A stretch of DNA of 64,000 nt from Microvirga sp. SRT01 (GTDB lineage: Bacteria; Pseudomonadota; Alphaproteobacteria; Sphingomonadales; Sphingomonadaceae), in assembly GCA_018139225.1 (NCBI GenBank), contig JAGSNX010000006.1, forward strand, positions 1-64,000. The letters run 5' to 3'. Below the pieces are notes generated by a model. It was given only the letters and a program-made list of their open reading frames with translations, had not been told where the DNA came from and did not search any database. Numbering within the stretch: position 1 is the stretch's first letter; the number at the start of each line of letters is the position of its first letter. A program made the translations under genes and the position numbers. This document shows positions 42,585-52,126 of this stretch, piece after piece.

Positions 42585-43538
42585 ATGGCGACGACTGGAC
42601 GCAAGGCAGGTGGGCGTAAGCCGACTCCAGCTGGACCGGCACCCGTGGTGCCCGCGCTGAAGCGCGTCGACGGCCCGACTTCGGTGCCGCCCGCATTGTC
42701 GGCCACCAATACCGTCGAGGCACCGGAAGCCAATCCTGTCGTTGCCAAGCCCGCCGGGGCCCCCAGGGTTCCGGTAGCGGCTCCAAAGTCTCCCGTCTCG
42801 ACTCCGGCCCCGATGCCTGCCGCGGCTCAGCCGGTCGCAGCCAAGTCCATCGCGCCGAAGTCGCCCGCGAAAGCCGCGATGCCCGCAGCGAAAGCCTCGG
42901 CACCCGCACCGGCGCCGAAGCCGGTCACCCCATCCGTCGCTGATGCCGTCAAGGCGGTGGCAGCGCCGATCATCGAAGCCGTGGCGGCGCCTGCCGCACC
43001 TGCTTCTCCCGCGCCCGCACCGGTCGCGACCACCCCAACGGCCGCACCGGCCGCCACTACCGAAGCAAAGGAACCCGTCATGGCTACCGTCATCGATAAC
43101 GCGCAGAACGCCGCTCAGGACACCTCGGCCAAGGCCCAGGCCGTGTTCACCGACATGACCGAGCGCAGCAAGGGTGCGGTCGAAAAGGGCCAGAAGCTGT
43201 TCGCCGACGCCACCGAGTTCGGCAAGGGCAATGTCGAGGCGCTCGTCGAGTCGTCGAAGATCGCCGCCCGCGGCATCGAGACGATGAGCCAGGACGCCGT
43301 CGCCTATGCCAAGTCGTCGTTCGAACATGCTTCGGAAGCGATGAAGACGCTGTCGTCGGTCAAGTCGCCGGCCGAGTTCATGAAGCTGCAGGCCGACTAC
43401 GCCCGCTCGGCGTTCGATGCGATGATGGCGCACACCTCGAAGTCGACCGAAGCGTCGCTGAAGCTGGCCGGCGAGGTCGCACAGCCGATCTCGAACCGCA
43501 TCGCGGTCGCTGCCGAGAAGATCAAGGTCGCCGCGTAA
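42585..43538 (+). CDS. phaP: phasin family protein with long Ala/Pro-rich N-terminal region
   Basis: Granule-coating protein for polyhydroxyalkanoate storage, 317 aa from the ATG at 42585 (GGAGAGG upstream). Residues 1-165 are Ala/Pro/Lys-rich and low-complexity ([10 protein letters not shown] style), and residues 166-317 are the helical phasin domain: [40 protein letters not shown] and [23 protein letters not shown]. An internal ATG at 43080 ([12 protein letters not shown]) has AAAGGAAC before it and would give an ordinary 152-residue phasin. Two forms may be made. A strong terminator follows. Confidence 0.9.
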   Translation: MATTGRKAGGRKPTPAGPAPVVPALKRVDGPTSVPPALSATNTVEAPEANPVVAKPAGAPRVPVAAPKSPVSTPAPMPAAAQPVAAKSIAPKSPAKAAMPAAKASAPAPAPKPVTPSVADAVKAVAAPIIEAVAAPAAPASPAPAPVATTPTAAPAATTEAKEPVMATVIDNAQNAAQDTSAKAQAVFTDMTERSKGAVEKGQKLFADATEFGKGNVEALVESSKIAARGIETMSQDAVAYAKSSFEHASEAMKTLSSVKSPAEFMKLQADYARSAFDAMMAHTSKSTEASLKLAGEVAQPISNRIAVAAEKIKVAA

Positions 43539-43603
43539 CTGGCACCTTGGCCGAGTTCGCCCGGCCTCTGAAACGAGGTCCGGGCTCGCCCGGCTGTGGA
43601 ACG

Positions 43604-43632
43604 GGGCGGCGCAGCGATGCGCCGCCCTTTTT
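43604..43632 (+). terminator. rho-independent terminator after the phasin gene
   Basis: GGGCGGCGCA-GCGA-TGCGCCGCCC, a perfect 10-base stem with a tetraloop, is followed directly by TTTTT. It closes the phaC-phaP unit. Confidence 0.9.
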
Positions 43633-43846
43633 CGTGATCCCGCCCTTTCTCGCCCCGACGAGGGGTGATGCAGGTGCCGTTCCGTCGCATCGCGATGCAC
43701 GGAACCCGATGTCGGGTCTTGCCCCGTGGCGGCGCGGTGCCATATCCCGCATTCCCATGCAGCGACTGATCGAAACCCCCCTCATGACGGCTGCCACGGC
43801 GACCTGGCCCGCACCTACCGGCGCATCCTTCGCGATGACGCCGACG

Positions 43847-44173
43847 ATGGCCGAGCGCCGAGACAGCGATGGTGACGATACCGGGACGGGCATCGCTACC
43901 AAGACCCGCGCCAAGACGAAGCAGCCGACGCCCTACCGCGTGCTGATGCTGAACGACGACTACACGCCGATGGAGTTCGTCGTCCTCTGCCTCCAGCGCT
44001 TCTTCCGCATGGACATGGAAGAGGCAACACGCGTCATGCTCCACGTCCACCAGCGCGGCGTCGGCGTCTGCGGCGTCTTCTCCTACGAAGTTGCGGAAAC
44101 CAAGGTCAGCCAGGTGATGGACTTCGCCCGCCAGAACCAGCACCCGCTCCAGTGCACGCTGGAGAAGGCGTAG
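43847..44173 (+). CDS. clpS: ATP-dependent Clp protease adaptor ClpS
   Basis: Adaptor that delivers N-degron substrates to ClpAP, 108 aa. A disordered acidic N-terminus ([12 protein letters not shown]) leads to [19 protein letters not shown] (N-degron pocket, Asp pair), [20 protein letters not shown], and the C-terminal [16 protein letters not shown]. The frame is open far upstream with ATGs at 43757 and 43784, none with a clear ribosome site. I chose 43847 because known ClpS proteins of this group start near there. clpA does not follow. Confidence 0.88.
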   Translation: MAERRDSDGDDTGTGIATKTRAKTKQPTPYRVLMLNDDYTPMEFVVLCLQRFFRMDMEEATRVMLHVHQRGVGVCGVFSYEVAETKVSQVMDFARQNQHPLQCTLEKA

Positions 44174-44256
44174 GGCGTAGCCGCCTGATTTTTCAGGCTT
44201 CCCTCCGCGTCGAAAGGGGCTGGGTCAGGTACTCTGCGCTCTCGACGCCAAAACCT

Positions 44257-45030
44257 TTACTCCGCCGCCGGCAACCACCCCAGATTCGCCTGCGCATACC
44301 GGTCGACATAACTCGCCGCCCGCACCAGCCGCTGCTCGTTCAGCAACGTGTAGCGGCCGCCGTCGCGTGCGATCAGCCCCTCTTCCTCCAACTGTCGGAG
44401 CATGCGGTTGACGTGGACCGCGGTCAGCCCGGTCGCGTCGCCGATCTCCTCTTGCGTGATACCGGGATGGAAGCTGTCCGCGATCGCCGGATCTCCTCGA
44501 CGCAGACGGTTGCGGATATCGAGCAGCAGCGCGGCGACCCGCGCCTTCGCCGAGGTTCGGCCGATCGCCGCCAGCCGGTCGGTCAGCGACACGCGCTTGA
44601 TCTGGTCCAGCGCCATTATCGCGCTCGCCATTCGCGGATGATCCGCCAGCAGCTTGGCCAGCACCACCCGGTCGAACGAACCGACCACCACTTCGGTCAA
44701 CGCCATCATCGTCTCCGGCGACGTCCCAAAGGCCAGCGCGGACATCGCCATCATGTCGCCGGGATACAGGAAGCGCAGGATCTGCCGCCGCCCGTCGTGG
44801 AGCAGGACGTAGCTCATCATCATGCCCTGCTTCAGGATATAGAGTTCGGACAGGCGATCATTCTCGCTGATGAGGATCGCTCCGCGCCGCAGGCGGCGTT
44901 CCCGATCCTCCAACGCCGACAACGCGGCACGTTCGACGGGCGTCAAGGTGATCAGGTCGCCGAGACGGTCGGCGAAACAACTGTGCGGCACTAGAGACCA
45001 ATCCCCCCGGTAATCGACCCAATTAGGCAA
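44257..45030 (-). CDS. Crp/Fnr-family transcriptional regulator
   Basis: Cytosolic regulator, 257 aa. The cyclic-nucleotide-like beta roll runs from about residue 20 to 140 (LRRGAILISENDRLSELYILKQGMM; RFLYPGDMMAMSALAFG). The C-terminal HTH has TQEEIGDATGLTAVHVNRMLRQLEEEGLI. The four Fnr-type cysteines are absent, so it is not an iron-sulfur oxygen sensor. The effector is unknown. A GTG at 44991 (VPHSCFADRL) is an alternative start where family homology begins. It faces the murA gene divergently. Confidence 0.88.
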   Translation of the reverse strand: MPNWVDYRGDWSLVPHSCFADRLGDLITLTPVERAALSALEDRERRLRRGAILISENDRLSELYILKQGMMMSYVLLHDGRRQILRFLYPGDMMAMSALAFGTSPETMMALTEVVVGSFDRVVLAKLLADHPRMASAIMALDQIKRVSLTDRLAAIGRTSAKARVAALLLDIRNRLRRGDPAIADSFHPGITQEEIGDATGLTAVHVNRMLRQLEEEGLIARDGGRYTLLNEQRLVRAASYVDRYAQANLGWLPAAE

Positions 45031-45187
45031 GAGGTCGGCGCGGATGCATTAAAGTCGATCAACCGTAGGGGGATCGGCGGAATTCTCGCGTTTTTCCGTG
45101 TGTTACGGCGGGGTGGAGAGCCGCCGCTGCGACGGACGGCCGCGCACCGCTCTTGCACCCCGCGCCGTGCGCGATAGAGCGTGACGG

Positions 45188-46471
45188 ATGGACCGTATCC
45201 TGATCCGCGGCGGCAATCGCCTGTCCGGCCGCCTGCCCATTTCCGGCGCGAAGAACGCAGCCCTGACGCTGATGCCGTGCGCGCTGCTGACCGACGAGCC
45301 GCTGGTGCTCTCGAACCTTCCGCGTCTCGCCGACGTCGACGGGTTCGGCCATCTGTTGAACCAGTTGGGCGCGTCGACCGCGGTCGAGGGTACGCGCCCC
45401 GACGAGTTCGGCCGCACGATGACGATCCACGCGAAGTCGCTGACCTCGACCGAGGCCCCGTACGACATCGTTCGCAAGATGCGCGCGTCGATCCTCGTGC
45501 TGGGGCCATTGCTCGGTCGCGGTGGCGAGGCGCGGGTGTCGCTGCCCGGCGGCTGCGCGATCGGCAACCGTCCGATCGATCTGCACCTGAAGGCGCTGGA
45601 GGCGATCGGCGCCGAACTGGAGATGGCGGCAGGCTATGTGAAGGCGACCGCGCCCGGCGGCCGGTTGAAGGGCGGCCGCTATCGCTTCCCCGTCGTGTCG
45701 GTCGGCGCGACCGAGAACGTGGTCATGGCGGCCTCGCTTGCCAGCGGCACCAGCGTGATCGAAAATGCCGCGCGCGAGCCGGAGATCGTCGACCTGTGCC
45801 GCTGCCTCGTCGCGATGGGCGCGTCGATCGACGGGATCGGCACCGAGACGCTGACGATCGAGGGCCGCGACCGGCTGCACGGCGCGACGTACCGCGTGAT
45901 GCCCGACCGGATCGAGGCGGGTAGCTATGCCTGCGCCGCCGCCATCACCGGCGGCTCGCTGGAGCTGACGGGGGTCGATGCGGGCGACATGGGCGCGACG
46001 CTGTCGGCGCTGGCGGATGCGGGCGTGCTGATCCAGCTCAAGCCCGGATCGGTCTGCGTCTCCGCGCCCGATCCGCTGCGCCCGCTGACGCTGACGACCG
46101 CACCGTTCCCCGGCTTCGCGACGGACATGCAGGCGCAGTTCATGGCGATGCTGACGCTGGCTGACGGCGCGAGCGTGCTGACCGAGACGATCTTCGAGAA
46201 CCGCTACATGCACGTACCCGAACTGGCGCGGATGGGTGCGGATATCCTCGTGCAGGGCCGGACCGCCGTGGTTCGCGGCGTCGGCAAGCTGACGGGCGCG
46301 CCCGTCATGGCCACCGACCTGCGCGCCTCGATGAGCCTGATCCTCGCCGGTCTCGCCGCCGAGGGCGAGACGCAGGTCAGCCGCATCTACCACCTCGACC
46401 GCGGCTACGAACGGCTGGAGGAAAAACTGTCCGCCGTTGGCGCCGACATCGAACGCGCCGAAGGCGGCTGA
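45188..46471 (+). CDS. murA: UDP-N-acetylglucosamine 1-carboxyvinyltransferase
   Basis: First committed enzyme of peptidoglycan synthesis, 427 aa. It transfers enolpyruvate from PEP to UDP-GlcNAc in the cytosol. The N-terminus has [23 protein letters not shown] with the key Lys-Asn pair. The PEP-binding and fosfomycin-target cysteine is C123 in [15 protein letters not shown]. Later motifs include [18 protein letters not shown] and [16 protein letters not shown]. The 25 residues after the methionine match MurA without gaps, so the start is secure. Confidence 0.97.
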   Translation: MDRILIRGGNRLSGRLPISGAKNAALTLMPCALLTDEPLVLSNLPRLADVDGFGHLLNQLGASTAVEGTRPDEFGRTMTIHAKSLTSTEAPYDIVRKMRASILVLGPLLGRGGEARVSLPGGCAIGNRPIDLHLKALEAIGAELEMAAGYVKATAPGGRLKGGRYRFPVVSVGATENVVMAASLASGTSVIENAAREPEIVDLCRCLVAMGASIDGIGTETLTIEGRDRLHGATYRVMPDRIEAGSYACAAAITGGSLELTGVDAGDMGATLSALADAGVLIQLKPGSVCVSAPDPLRPLTLTTAPFPGFATDMQAQFMAMLTLADGASVLTETIFENRYMHVPELARMGADILVQGRTAVVRGVGKLTGAPVMATDLRASMSLILAGLAAEGETQVSRIYHLDRGYERLEEKLSAVGADIERAEGG

Positions 46472-46638
46472 CGGCTTCGTCCGCTCTCCCTTTTCTGAGA
46501 GTCTGTTTACACAAATGCAGCCGATGACCGCGGCCATCTCCCTCCCGATCATCGGCCGCATTACCCATCGGCGTCTTCACACTCAGACTGTCAGAAGCGA
46601 GATGGGTCAGGAAAGCAGGGGGGAGAAGAAGCGTCGGG

Positions 46639-47427
46639 TTACCCCTCGCCCGAACCCGGTTCGGCCATCTTGCGGTGCTGTTCCGCCAATACCGCCGCTG
46701 GCGTGATGCCCGTCATCGCGCCTTGCAGCTTCGTCTTCCAGCCGGAGAAGATCGAAGCCTCGCCCTTGTTCATCGCGCTCCAGCCGTCGTTCGCGACGTC
46801 GACGGGATCGCTCTTGCTGTCCGACTGGCCGACCGAGGTGTCGAGCATGTCGGCGCGGTCGAAGAACTCGGTTTCGACGGGGCCGGGCTTCAGCGTGGTG
46901 ATCGTTACGCCGTCCGCATCCTTGATTTCGTTGCGCAGCGCATCGGTAAAATAGTCGATGAACGACTTCGACGAGTTGTAGACCGCCTGGAACGAGCCGG
47001 GGATGTAGCCGGCGATCGATCCGGTCACCAGCACCTTGCCCTCGTTGCGCGCGACCATCGCCGGCAGGACTTTTTGCAGCAGGTAGATCGTGCCGACGAT
47101 GTTGGTGTCGATCACCCGCTTCCAGTCTTCGACGCTCTGGTCGAGGAACGCGTGACCGAGGCCCTTGCCCGCATTCGCGCACAGCACGTTAATGCGGCGG
47201 CCGTTGGTGGCGGCCAAGAGCGCGTCGACACCCTCGAACGTCGACAGGTCCGCCTCTACCGGCGTGATCTCGGTGCCGAACTGGCGCAGGTCCTGCGCCG
47301 CCGCCTCGATCAGCGGCTCGTCGGCAACGATCAGCACATCGTAACCGTCTTTCGCGGCGAGCGTCGCCAGTTCGAAGCCGATGCCGGTCGAGGCACCCGT
47401 CACGATCGCGTATCTGTCAGCCATCAT
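46639..47427 (-). CDS. short-chain dehydrogenase/reductase
   Basis: NAD(P)-dependent oxidoreductase of the classical SDR type, 262 aa. The cofactor motif is VTGASTGIGFELA near residue 10, NAG is in LCANAGKG, and the catalytic Ser and Tyr-Lys are in VTGSIAGYIPGSFQAVYNSSKSF. An unusual C-terminal segment of about 45 residues includes FSGWKTKLQGAMTG. The substrate is unknown. It lies 22 bases after the zinc alcohol dehydrogenase and shares its operon with that gene and the SRPBCC gene. Confidence 0.88.
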   Translation of the reverse strand: MMADRYAIVTGASTGIGFELATLAAKDGYDVLIVADEPLIEAAAQDLRQFGTEITPVEADLSTFEGVDALLAATNGRRINVLCANAGKGLGHAFLDQSVEDWKRVIDTNIVGTIYLLQKVLPAMVARNEGKVLVTGSIAGYIPGSFQAVYNSSKSFIDYFTDALRNEIKDADGVTITTLKPGPVETEFFDRADMLDTSVGQSDSKSDPVDVANDGWSAMNKGEASIFSGWKTKLQGAMTGITPAAVLAEQHRKMAEPGSGEG

Positions 47428-47449
47428 CAGTCTCCTGTCAGCGTAGAGA

Positions 47450-48634
47450 TCAAGCAGCGACCATGCCGGGCTTCAGCACGATCTTGGTCGTCTCGTTCTG
47501 CTCGTCGTGGAACATCTTGTAGCCCTTGGGCGCGTCGTTCAGCGGCATGCGGTGGGAGATCAGGAACTCGGTCTCGATCTTCCCCTCCATGATCGCGTTG
47601 AGCAGGCCGGGCAGGTAATGCTGGACATGGGTCTGGCCGGTCTTCAGCGTCAGGCCCTTCTCCATGAACGCGCCGAGCGGGAACTTGTCGACGAAGCCGC
47701 CGTACACCGCCGGCATCGACACGCGCCCGCCCTTGCGACAGGCGATGATCGCCTGACGGATGGAATGGGGGCGATCGGTGCCGAGGAACAGCGACGCCTT
47801 CACCTGATCGACCACGTTGTCGACGAACAGGCCGTGCGCCTCCAGCCCGACCGCATCGATGACGGCGTCGGGACCGATGCCGCCGGTCATCTCCATCAGC
47901 GCTTCGTAGGTCGCGCTTTCCTTGAAGTTCAGCGTCTCCGCGCCGAACCGCTTGGCGAGTTCCAGACGGTGCGGATAATGGTCGATCGCGATGACGCGCT
48001 CCGCGCCCATCAGGAACGCCGACTGCACCGCGAACAGCCCGACCGGGCCGCAGCCCCAGACGGCCACGGTATCGCCCGGTTCGATCTGCGCATATTCCGC
48101 CGCCTGCCAACCGGTGGGCAGGATGTCGCTGAGGAACAGGACCTTGTCGTCCTCGACACCGTCGGGGATGACGATCGGGCCGACGTCGCTGAACGGCACG
48201 CGGACATATTCCGCCTGACCGCCGGCATAGCCGCCCGTCATGTGCGAATAGCCGAACAGGCCGGACATCTCCGTGCCGTACAGTTCGCGGGCGATATCCT
48301 GATTGTCCGCCGGCAGACCGTTGGGGCAGGCGGAATATTGATGCTTGCCGCAATGGAAGCATTCGCCGCACGCGATCGTGAATGGCACGACGACGCGCTG
48401 GCCCTTCTTCAGCGTCGATCTGGAGCCGACCTCGACCACCTCGCCCATGAACTCATGGCCCAGGATGTCGCCGGCCTGCATCGTCGGGATATAGCCGTCA
48501 TAGAGGTGGAGGTCCGATCCGCAGATCGCGGTCGACGTGACCTTGATGATCGCGTCACGCGGATTGACGATCTCGGGATCGGGGACGTTGTCGATGCGAA
48601 CATCGTGCTTACCGTGCCAGGCGAGTGCTTTCAC
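47450..48634 (-). CDS. zinc-dependent alcohol dehydrogenase (glutathione-independent formaldehyde-dehydrogenase-like)
   Basis: Medium-chain Zn-dependent dehydrogenase, 394 aa. Catalytic-zinc residues are in [12 protein letters not shown] and [13 protein letters not shown]. The structural zinc uses [15 protein letters not shown]. The NAD fold has [17 protein letters not shown], with [13 protein letters not shown] supplying an Asp for NAD. The [24 protein letters not shown] insert is seen in FdhA/ThrDH-like subgroups. Translation starts at a GTG (48634) that overlaps the stop of the SRPBCC gene (GTGA) and has GAGGAG upstream. The natural substrate is unknown. Confidence 0.9.
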   Translation of the reverse strand: MKALAWHGKHDVRIDNVPDPEIVNPRDAIIKVTSTAICGSDLHLYDGYIPTMQAGDILGHEFMGEVVEVGSRSTLKKGQRVVVPFTIACGECFHCGKHQYSACPNGLPADNQDIARELYGTEMSGLFGYSHMTGGYAGGQAEYVRVPFSDVGPIVIPDGVEDDKVLFLSDILPTGWQAAEYAQIEPGDTVAVWGCGPVGLFAVQSAFLMGAERVIAIDHYPHRLELAKRFGAETLNFKESATYEALMEMTGGIGPDAVIDAVGLEAHGLFVDNVVDQVKASLFLGTDRPHSIRQAIIACRKGGRVSMPAVYGGFVDKFPLGAFMEKGLTLKTGQTHVQHYLPGLLNAIMEGKIETEFLISHRMPLNDAPKGYKMFHDEQNETTKIVLKPGMVAA

Positions 48635-49218
48635 AGTCCCATCTCCTCGAACTGCTTGGGGTTCATCGCAGGGGTGGCGATCTCGCCCGTCTCCAGCAAT
48701 TGCTTGAAGCGGGTCAGATCGCGGCGAGCCTGGATCTTGGGCTCGCGCTGGAACATCTTGGCGACGATCTTGCCGACGATGCCCGCTGGCGGGTCGTAGA
48801 GTATCGTCGCGCTGACGACCGTGCCGCGCTGGCCGGCATCGCGGAAATCCACGCGGCCGGAATTCGGTACGTCCGCGCCCTCCTCGCTGGTCCACGCGAT
48901 GAAGGCGTTCTCCGCCTCATCGGTGACGCGGGCATCCCATTCGACCGTGCCGCCACCGGGGGCCTTCACCACCCAGTGCGAGCGCTGCCGATCGAGCACG
49001 TCGATACGGACGACGTTCTCCATAAAGCCGGGCAGGTTGGCGAAGTCGCGGAAGTGGGCGAATACTTCCGCCACCGGCTTGCCGATCGTGACGGTGGCAT
49101 TGGCGAAGCTGTCGCCTTGGCCCTCGGGTAACCGGCCCGCGGCATCGGCCGGCGCAGCGCTGCGTTTGGAGGTATCGAGCGGCGCGTCGTCGCTCTGCGG
49201 GTTCGCAAGGTCGGCCAT
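48631..49218 (-). CDS. SRPBCC-family (cyclase/dehydrase-like) protein
   Basis: START/Bet v1-like hydrophobic-pocket protein, 195 aa. The fold region begins [20 protein letters not shown] near residue 45 and includes [34 protein letters not shown], and the C-terminal [28 protein letters not shown], typical of this subgroup. The first 40 residues are low-complexity. The frame is open to 49284, but the ATG at 49218 has GGGAAA at good spacing. First gene of the SRPBCC-ADH-SDR group, with translational coupling to ADH. Function unknown. Confidence 0.85.
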   Translation of the reverse strand: MADLANPQSDDAPLDTSKRSAAPADAAGRLPEGQGDSFANATVTIGKPVAEVFAHFRDFANLPGFMENVVRIDVLDRQRSHWVVKAPGGGTVEWDARVTDEAENAFIAWTSEEGADVPNSGRVDFRDAGQRGTVVSATILYDPPAGIVGKIVAKMFQREPKIQARRDLTRFKQLLETGEIATPAMNPKQFEEMGL

Positions 49219-49432
49219 CGGATTTCCCATGCTGATCTGGAACAGACAGGGTCGATAGCGCATGCGGTTGGTCGCGGGTTCCAAACGCGGCTACGATAAA
49301 ACTAATCTTTCCAATTACTTGATTTCAATCAGTCGCGGGGTCGCGCGCAGGCAGGACAGGGTTGCCTAAGGGCGGCGAGCCGAAGTCGATGCGTGTGCGT
49401 TGGAACGGGCATCGATTGTTCTGGAGTCCCCA

Positions 49433-49921
49433 ATGATCCGCGACCTTGCCGAGCTGGACCGTATCCGCGCCGAATGTCACACGCTGGTGACGAAGCGCTC
49501 GCTCGCGTCCGCGGGGGCGGCGGTGGTGCCGATCCCCGGTGCGGACATCGTCGCCGACATCGGCCTGCTGACCAACCTGCTGCCCGCGATCAGCACGAAG
49601 TTCGGGCTGAACCACGAACAGGTGCAAAAAATGGAGCCGAACATGGCGCAGCAGGTGCTGGTGCTCGCGACCAGTGCCGGCAACACCTTCATCGGCCGCA
49701 TCGTCACGCGCAAGCTGGTGACGGCAGTTTTGCGCCGGATGGGCGTGCGGATCGCGACCGCGTCGGTGGCGAAGTTCGTGCCGTTCATCGGATCGGCGGT
49801 GGCGGCGACGATCAGCTTCGGCGCGATGAAGCTGGCCGGCGACGCGCATGTCGAGGATTGCTACCGCACCGCCCGCGCACTGATCGGCGAGCCCGTCGCG
49901 GGTGCGCTACCGGCCAGATGA
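49433..49921 (+). CDS. small membrane protein of DUF697/YcjF-like type
   Basis: Predicted membrane-associated protein, 162 aa. After an N-terminal helix come SAGAAVVPIPGADIVADIGLL and, near the end, RIATASVAKFVPFIGSAVAATISFGAMKLAG, the two Pro/Gly-containing hydrophobic segments (VPIPG and VPFIG) characteristic of DUF697-like proteins. Some relatives are linked to dynamin- or Era-like GTPases; none is adjacent here. The ATG at 49433 has GGAG 7 bases upstream. The last 61 bases overlap the end of the convergent hydrolase gene. Confidence 0.75.
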   Translation: MIRDLAELDRIRAECHTLVTKRSLASAGAAVVPIPGADIVADIGLLTNLLPAISTKFGLNHEQVQKMEPNMAQQVLVLATSAGNTFIGRIVTRKLVTAVLRRMGVRIATASVAKFVPFIGSAVAATISFGAMKLAGDAHVEDCYRTARALIGEPVAGALPAR

Positions 49922-50790
49922 TCGAGCAGCCCTGACGTTACCTCCGGCAGGGCGGCGGGGGCCAGATCGTGGGCCATCGCCTGCACGATCAGTAGCTTGG
50001 CCCCCTCGATCCGGCGCGCGAGGTCCTCGCCGTGCCCCAGCGGGATCAGCGGATCGACCGCGCCGTGGATCACGAGCGTTGGCGCGACGATATGCGTCAG
50101 CAGCACCGGCCGCCCGGTGTCGGCGATGATCGCCGCCAGTTGTCGCCGCCCGCCGACCGGGTAATGGCCGCGATCGACCGCGCGCGTCGCCTGTAATGCC
50201 AGCGCCTCGACATCGCGCGCGGCTTCGGGATGGGAGATCAGCGCCAGCGTCGCGATCGTCGCCGCCACCGCCTCGTCGCGGCTGGGGGTCGCCGGCCAGC
50301 GCATCACCAGCCGCCGCATCAGCGCCGGGCTGGGCGGCGGCAGGCCGGGCGCGCCGCTGGACGACATGATCGTCGTCAGGCTTTCGACCCGTTCGCGCCA
50401 GCCGGCGGCGATATGCTGCGCGATCATCCCGCCCATCGACGCGCCGACGACATGCGCGCGCTCCACACCCAGCGCATCGAGCAGCGCGACCGCGTCCGCC
50501 GCCATGTCGCGCAACGTGTAGGCGAGCGGAAACGGCATCCGCAGCCGGCTCGCGCCCAGCACCCACAAGGGATGCAGCGCCGGCGTTCCATCCAGCCGCG
50601 TCGACAGGCCCACGTCGCGATTGTCGTAGCGGACGACGCGGTAGCCGGCATCGACCAGCGCGGCGATCAGCGGATCGGGCCACGCGATCAACTGCGTCGC
50701 CAGTCCCATCACGAGCAGCACCACCGGTCCCCGCGGATCGCCGGCTTCCTCGTAATAGAGATCGACGTCATTGACGTGAACGGTGGGCAC
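49861..50790 (-). CDS. alpha/beta hydrolase
   Basis: Cytosolic serine hydrolase, 309 aa. It has LVMGLATQLIAWPDPLIAAL (oxyanion region), YDNRDVGLST, the nucleophile elbow VVGASMGGMIAQ, the acid in VIHGAVDPLIPLGHGEDLA and the histidine in AMAHDLAP. This pattern matches the widespread YDNRDVG-type hydrolases of unknown substrate (often annotated as haloalkane-dehalogenase- or aclacinomycin-esterase-like). Its tail overlaps the convergent DUF697-like gene by 61 bases. Confidence 0.88.
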   Translation of the reverse strand: MPTVHVNDVDLYYEEAGDPRGPVVLLVMGLATQLIAWPDPLIAALVDAGYRVVRYDNRDVGLSTRLDGTPALHPLWVLGASRLRMPFPLAYTLRDMAADAVALLDALGVERAHVVGASMGGMIAQHIAAGWRERVESLTTIMSSSGAPGLPPPSPALMRRLVMRWPATPSRDEAVAATIATLALISHPEAARDVEALALQATRAVDRGHYPVGGRRQLAAIIADTGRPVLLTHIVAPTLVIHGAVDPLIPLGHGEDLARRIEGAKLLIVQAMAHDLAPAALPEVTSGLLDHLAGSAPATGSPISARAVR

Positions 50791-50878
50791 TCGGAGATTT
50801 CCTAAGGGTCGGGGCGGATGGCCCTACACCATTCCATACCTCGAAGGGGAGTGCGCAGCACCGGAGGGGTGACCCCGC

Positions 50879-50996
50879 TAATCCTCCCCTGCAAGGGGAG
50901 GTGGCGCGCAGCGACGAGGGATGACCCGCTGTCGAGAGGGCGACACCCCTCCGTCAGGGCGTCGGCCTGCCATCTCCCCTTGTAGGGGAGGATTTA
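50879..50996. repeat. interspersed palindromic repeat upstream of the hydrolase / after kdgK
   Basis: AATCCTCCCCTGCAAGGGGA at the left is mirrored by TCCCCTTGTAGGGGAGGATT at the right, enclosing ACCCCTCCGTCAGGGCGTCGG-like sequence. Each end is also a local hairpin. It fills the gap between the hydrolase start and the kdgK end and belongs to the same class as the repeats at 4373-4513 and 5984-6089. Confidence 0.75.
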
Positions 50997-52004
50997 GCGC
51001 CGCACGTCCAGCCCGCCTTCGTGGAAGGTCGCGAGTTCGCGGCGGGTGGTGAGGCTCTGGTCGCCCGGCGTCGCGTGCTTCAGCGCGGCGAGGGCAAGGC
51101 CGGTGCGCGCTGCCTCTTCCAGCCCGTGCGGCAGGCCGGCGAGTACGCCGCCCGCGAATGCGTCGCCGGTGCCGATCCGGTCGACGATGCCGGTGATCTC
51201 CACCTCGCCCGTCTCGACGGCCTCATCTTGTGTGTCGATGCGCGCGGACAGCGTGTTGTGGTCGGCGTTGCGGACGTGCCGCGTGGTGGTGGCGATGTAG
51301 CGCAAGCGGGGGAAGCGCTCGAACGCCGCCAGCGCCGCGGCGCGGCGCCGCTCCGGCCCTGCGCCGGGAAAGTCGCGGCCGAGCAGCAGCGCGATGTCGC
51401 GGTGGCTGCCGAACATCAGGTCGCATCCCTCGATATGTCGCGCGAGGATGGGGGAGGGGGCGTCGCACCAGCGCGCCCACATGCTGGCGCGGAAATTGCC
51501 GTCGAACGACACCGGTACGCCCGCTTCGTTGGCTGCGGCGATTGCGGCGAGCGCGACCTCCACCATCTGTGGCCCGATCGCCGGATTGATGCCCGAGAGG
51601 TGCAGCCGCCCCGCGCCCTGAAGCAAGGTCGGCCAGTCATAGGCGTAGGCGGGCGTCTCCGCGAACAGGCTGTTCTCCCGGTCGTAGACGATCGCCGACG
51701 CGCGCAGGCCGGCGCCGGGCGTGAGGAAATACAGGCCGAGCCGTCCGGCCGCGCGCCGCACCCGGCTCATATCCACGCCGTGCTTGCGCATCGCCTCCAC
51801 CGCGGCGTCGCCTAGCGCATCGTCGGGGGCGGCGGACACGATCGCGCTCGGCACGCCCAGCCGCGCCAACGCGACCGCCACGTTGGCCTCCGCTCCGCCG
51901 AAATTGGCGTCGAGCCGCGGTTCCTGGAACAGATGTCCCCGCCCCGGCGCGGACAGGCGCAGAAGCAGCTCGCCGAAGCACAGAACATGACCCGTCGATG
52001 CCAT
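50994..52004 (-). CDS. kdgK: 2-keto-3-deoxygluconate kinase (PfkB family sugar kinase)
   Basis: Ribokinase-family kinase, 336 aa, expected to phosphorylate 2-keto-3-deoxygluconate for the Entner-Doudoroff aldolase. The N-terminus VLCFGELLLRLSAPG and FGGAEANVAVALARLG (PfkB signature 1) are followed by VSFDGNFRASMW and the catalytic signature DRIGTGDAFAGGVLAGL. The GELLLRLSAPG opening is characteristic of KdgK. It is divergent from xylX; the shared gap holds the LacI-type operator at 52088, so it may be co-controlled with the xyl operon. Confidence 0.88.
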   Translation of the reverse strand: MASTGHVLCFGELLLRLSAPGRGHLFQEPRLDANFGGAEANVAVALARLGVPSAIVSAAPDDALGDAAVEAMRKHGVDMSRVRRAAGRLGLYFLTPGAGLRASAIVYDRENSLFAETPAYAYDWPTLLQGAGRLHLSGINPAIGPQMVEVALAAIAAANEAGVPVSFDGNFRASMWARWCDAPSPILARHIEGCDLMFGSHRDIALLLGRDFPGAGPERRRAAALAAFERFPRLRYIATTTRHVRNADHNTLSARIDTQDEAVETGEVEITGIVDRIGTGDAFAGGVLAGLPHGLEEAARTGLALAALKHATPGDQSLTTRRELATFHEGGLDVRR

Positions 52005-52063
52005 TCGGAACCCTCCCGCGTTGCCCTTATCGAGAGCCTGCCTATAACCGGGTCCGAGCGGCC

Positions 52064-52101
52064 TTGACAGCGCCGGTCACGACGTGCTGGTAGCGCTATC
52101 A
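52064..52101 (+). promoter_or_regulatory. promoter with LacI-type operator before xylX
   Basis: GCTGGTAGC-GCTATCAGC (52086-52103) is a near-perfect 9-base dyad with a single mismatch; the core TGGTAGCGCTATCA lies at 52088-52101. TTGACA (52064-52069) is a fitting -35, which would put the dyad over the -10. The core resembles the operator of the xylose repressor XylR (LacI family) of Caulobacter. No lacI-type gene is in the window. Confidence 0.65.
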
Positions 52102-52126
52102 GCGACGATAGTCGAGTGGAGGGGAT

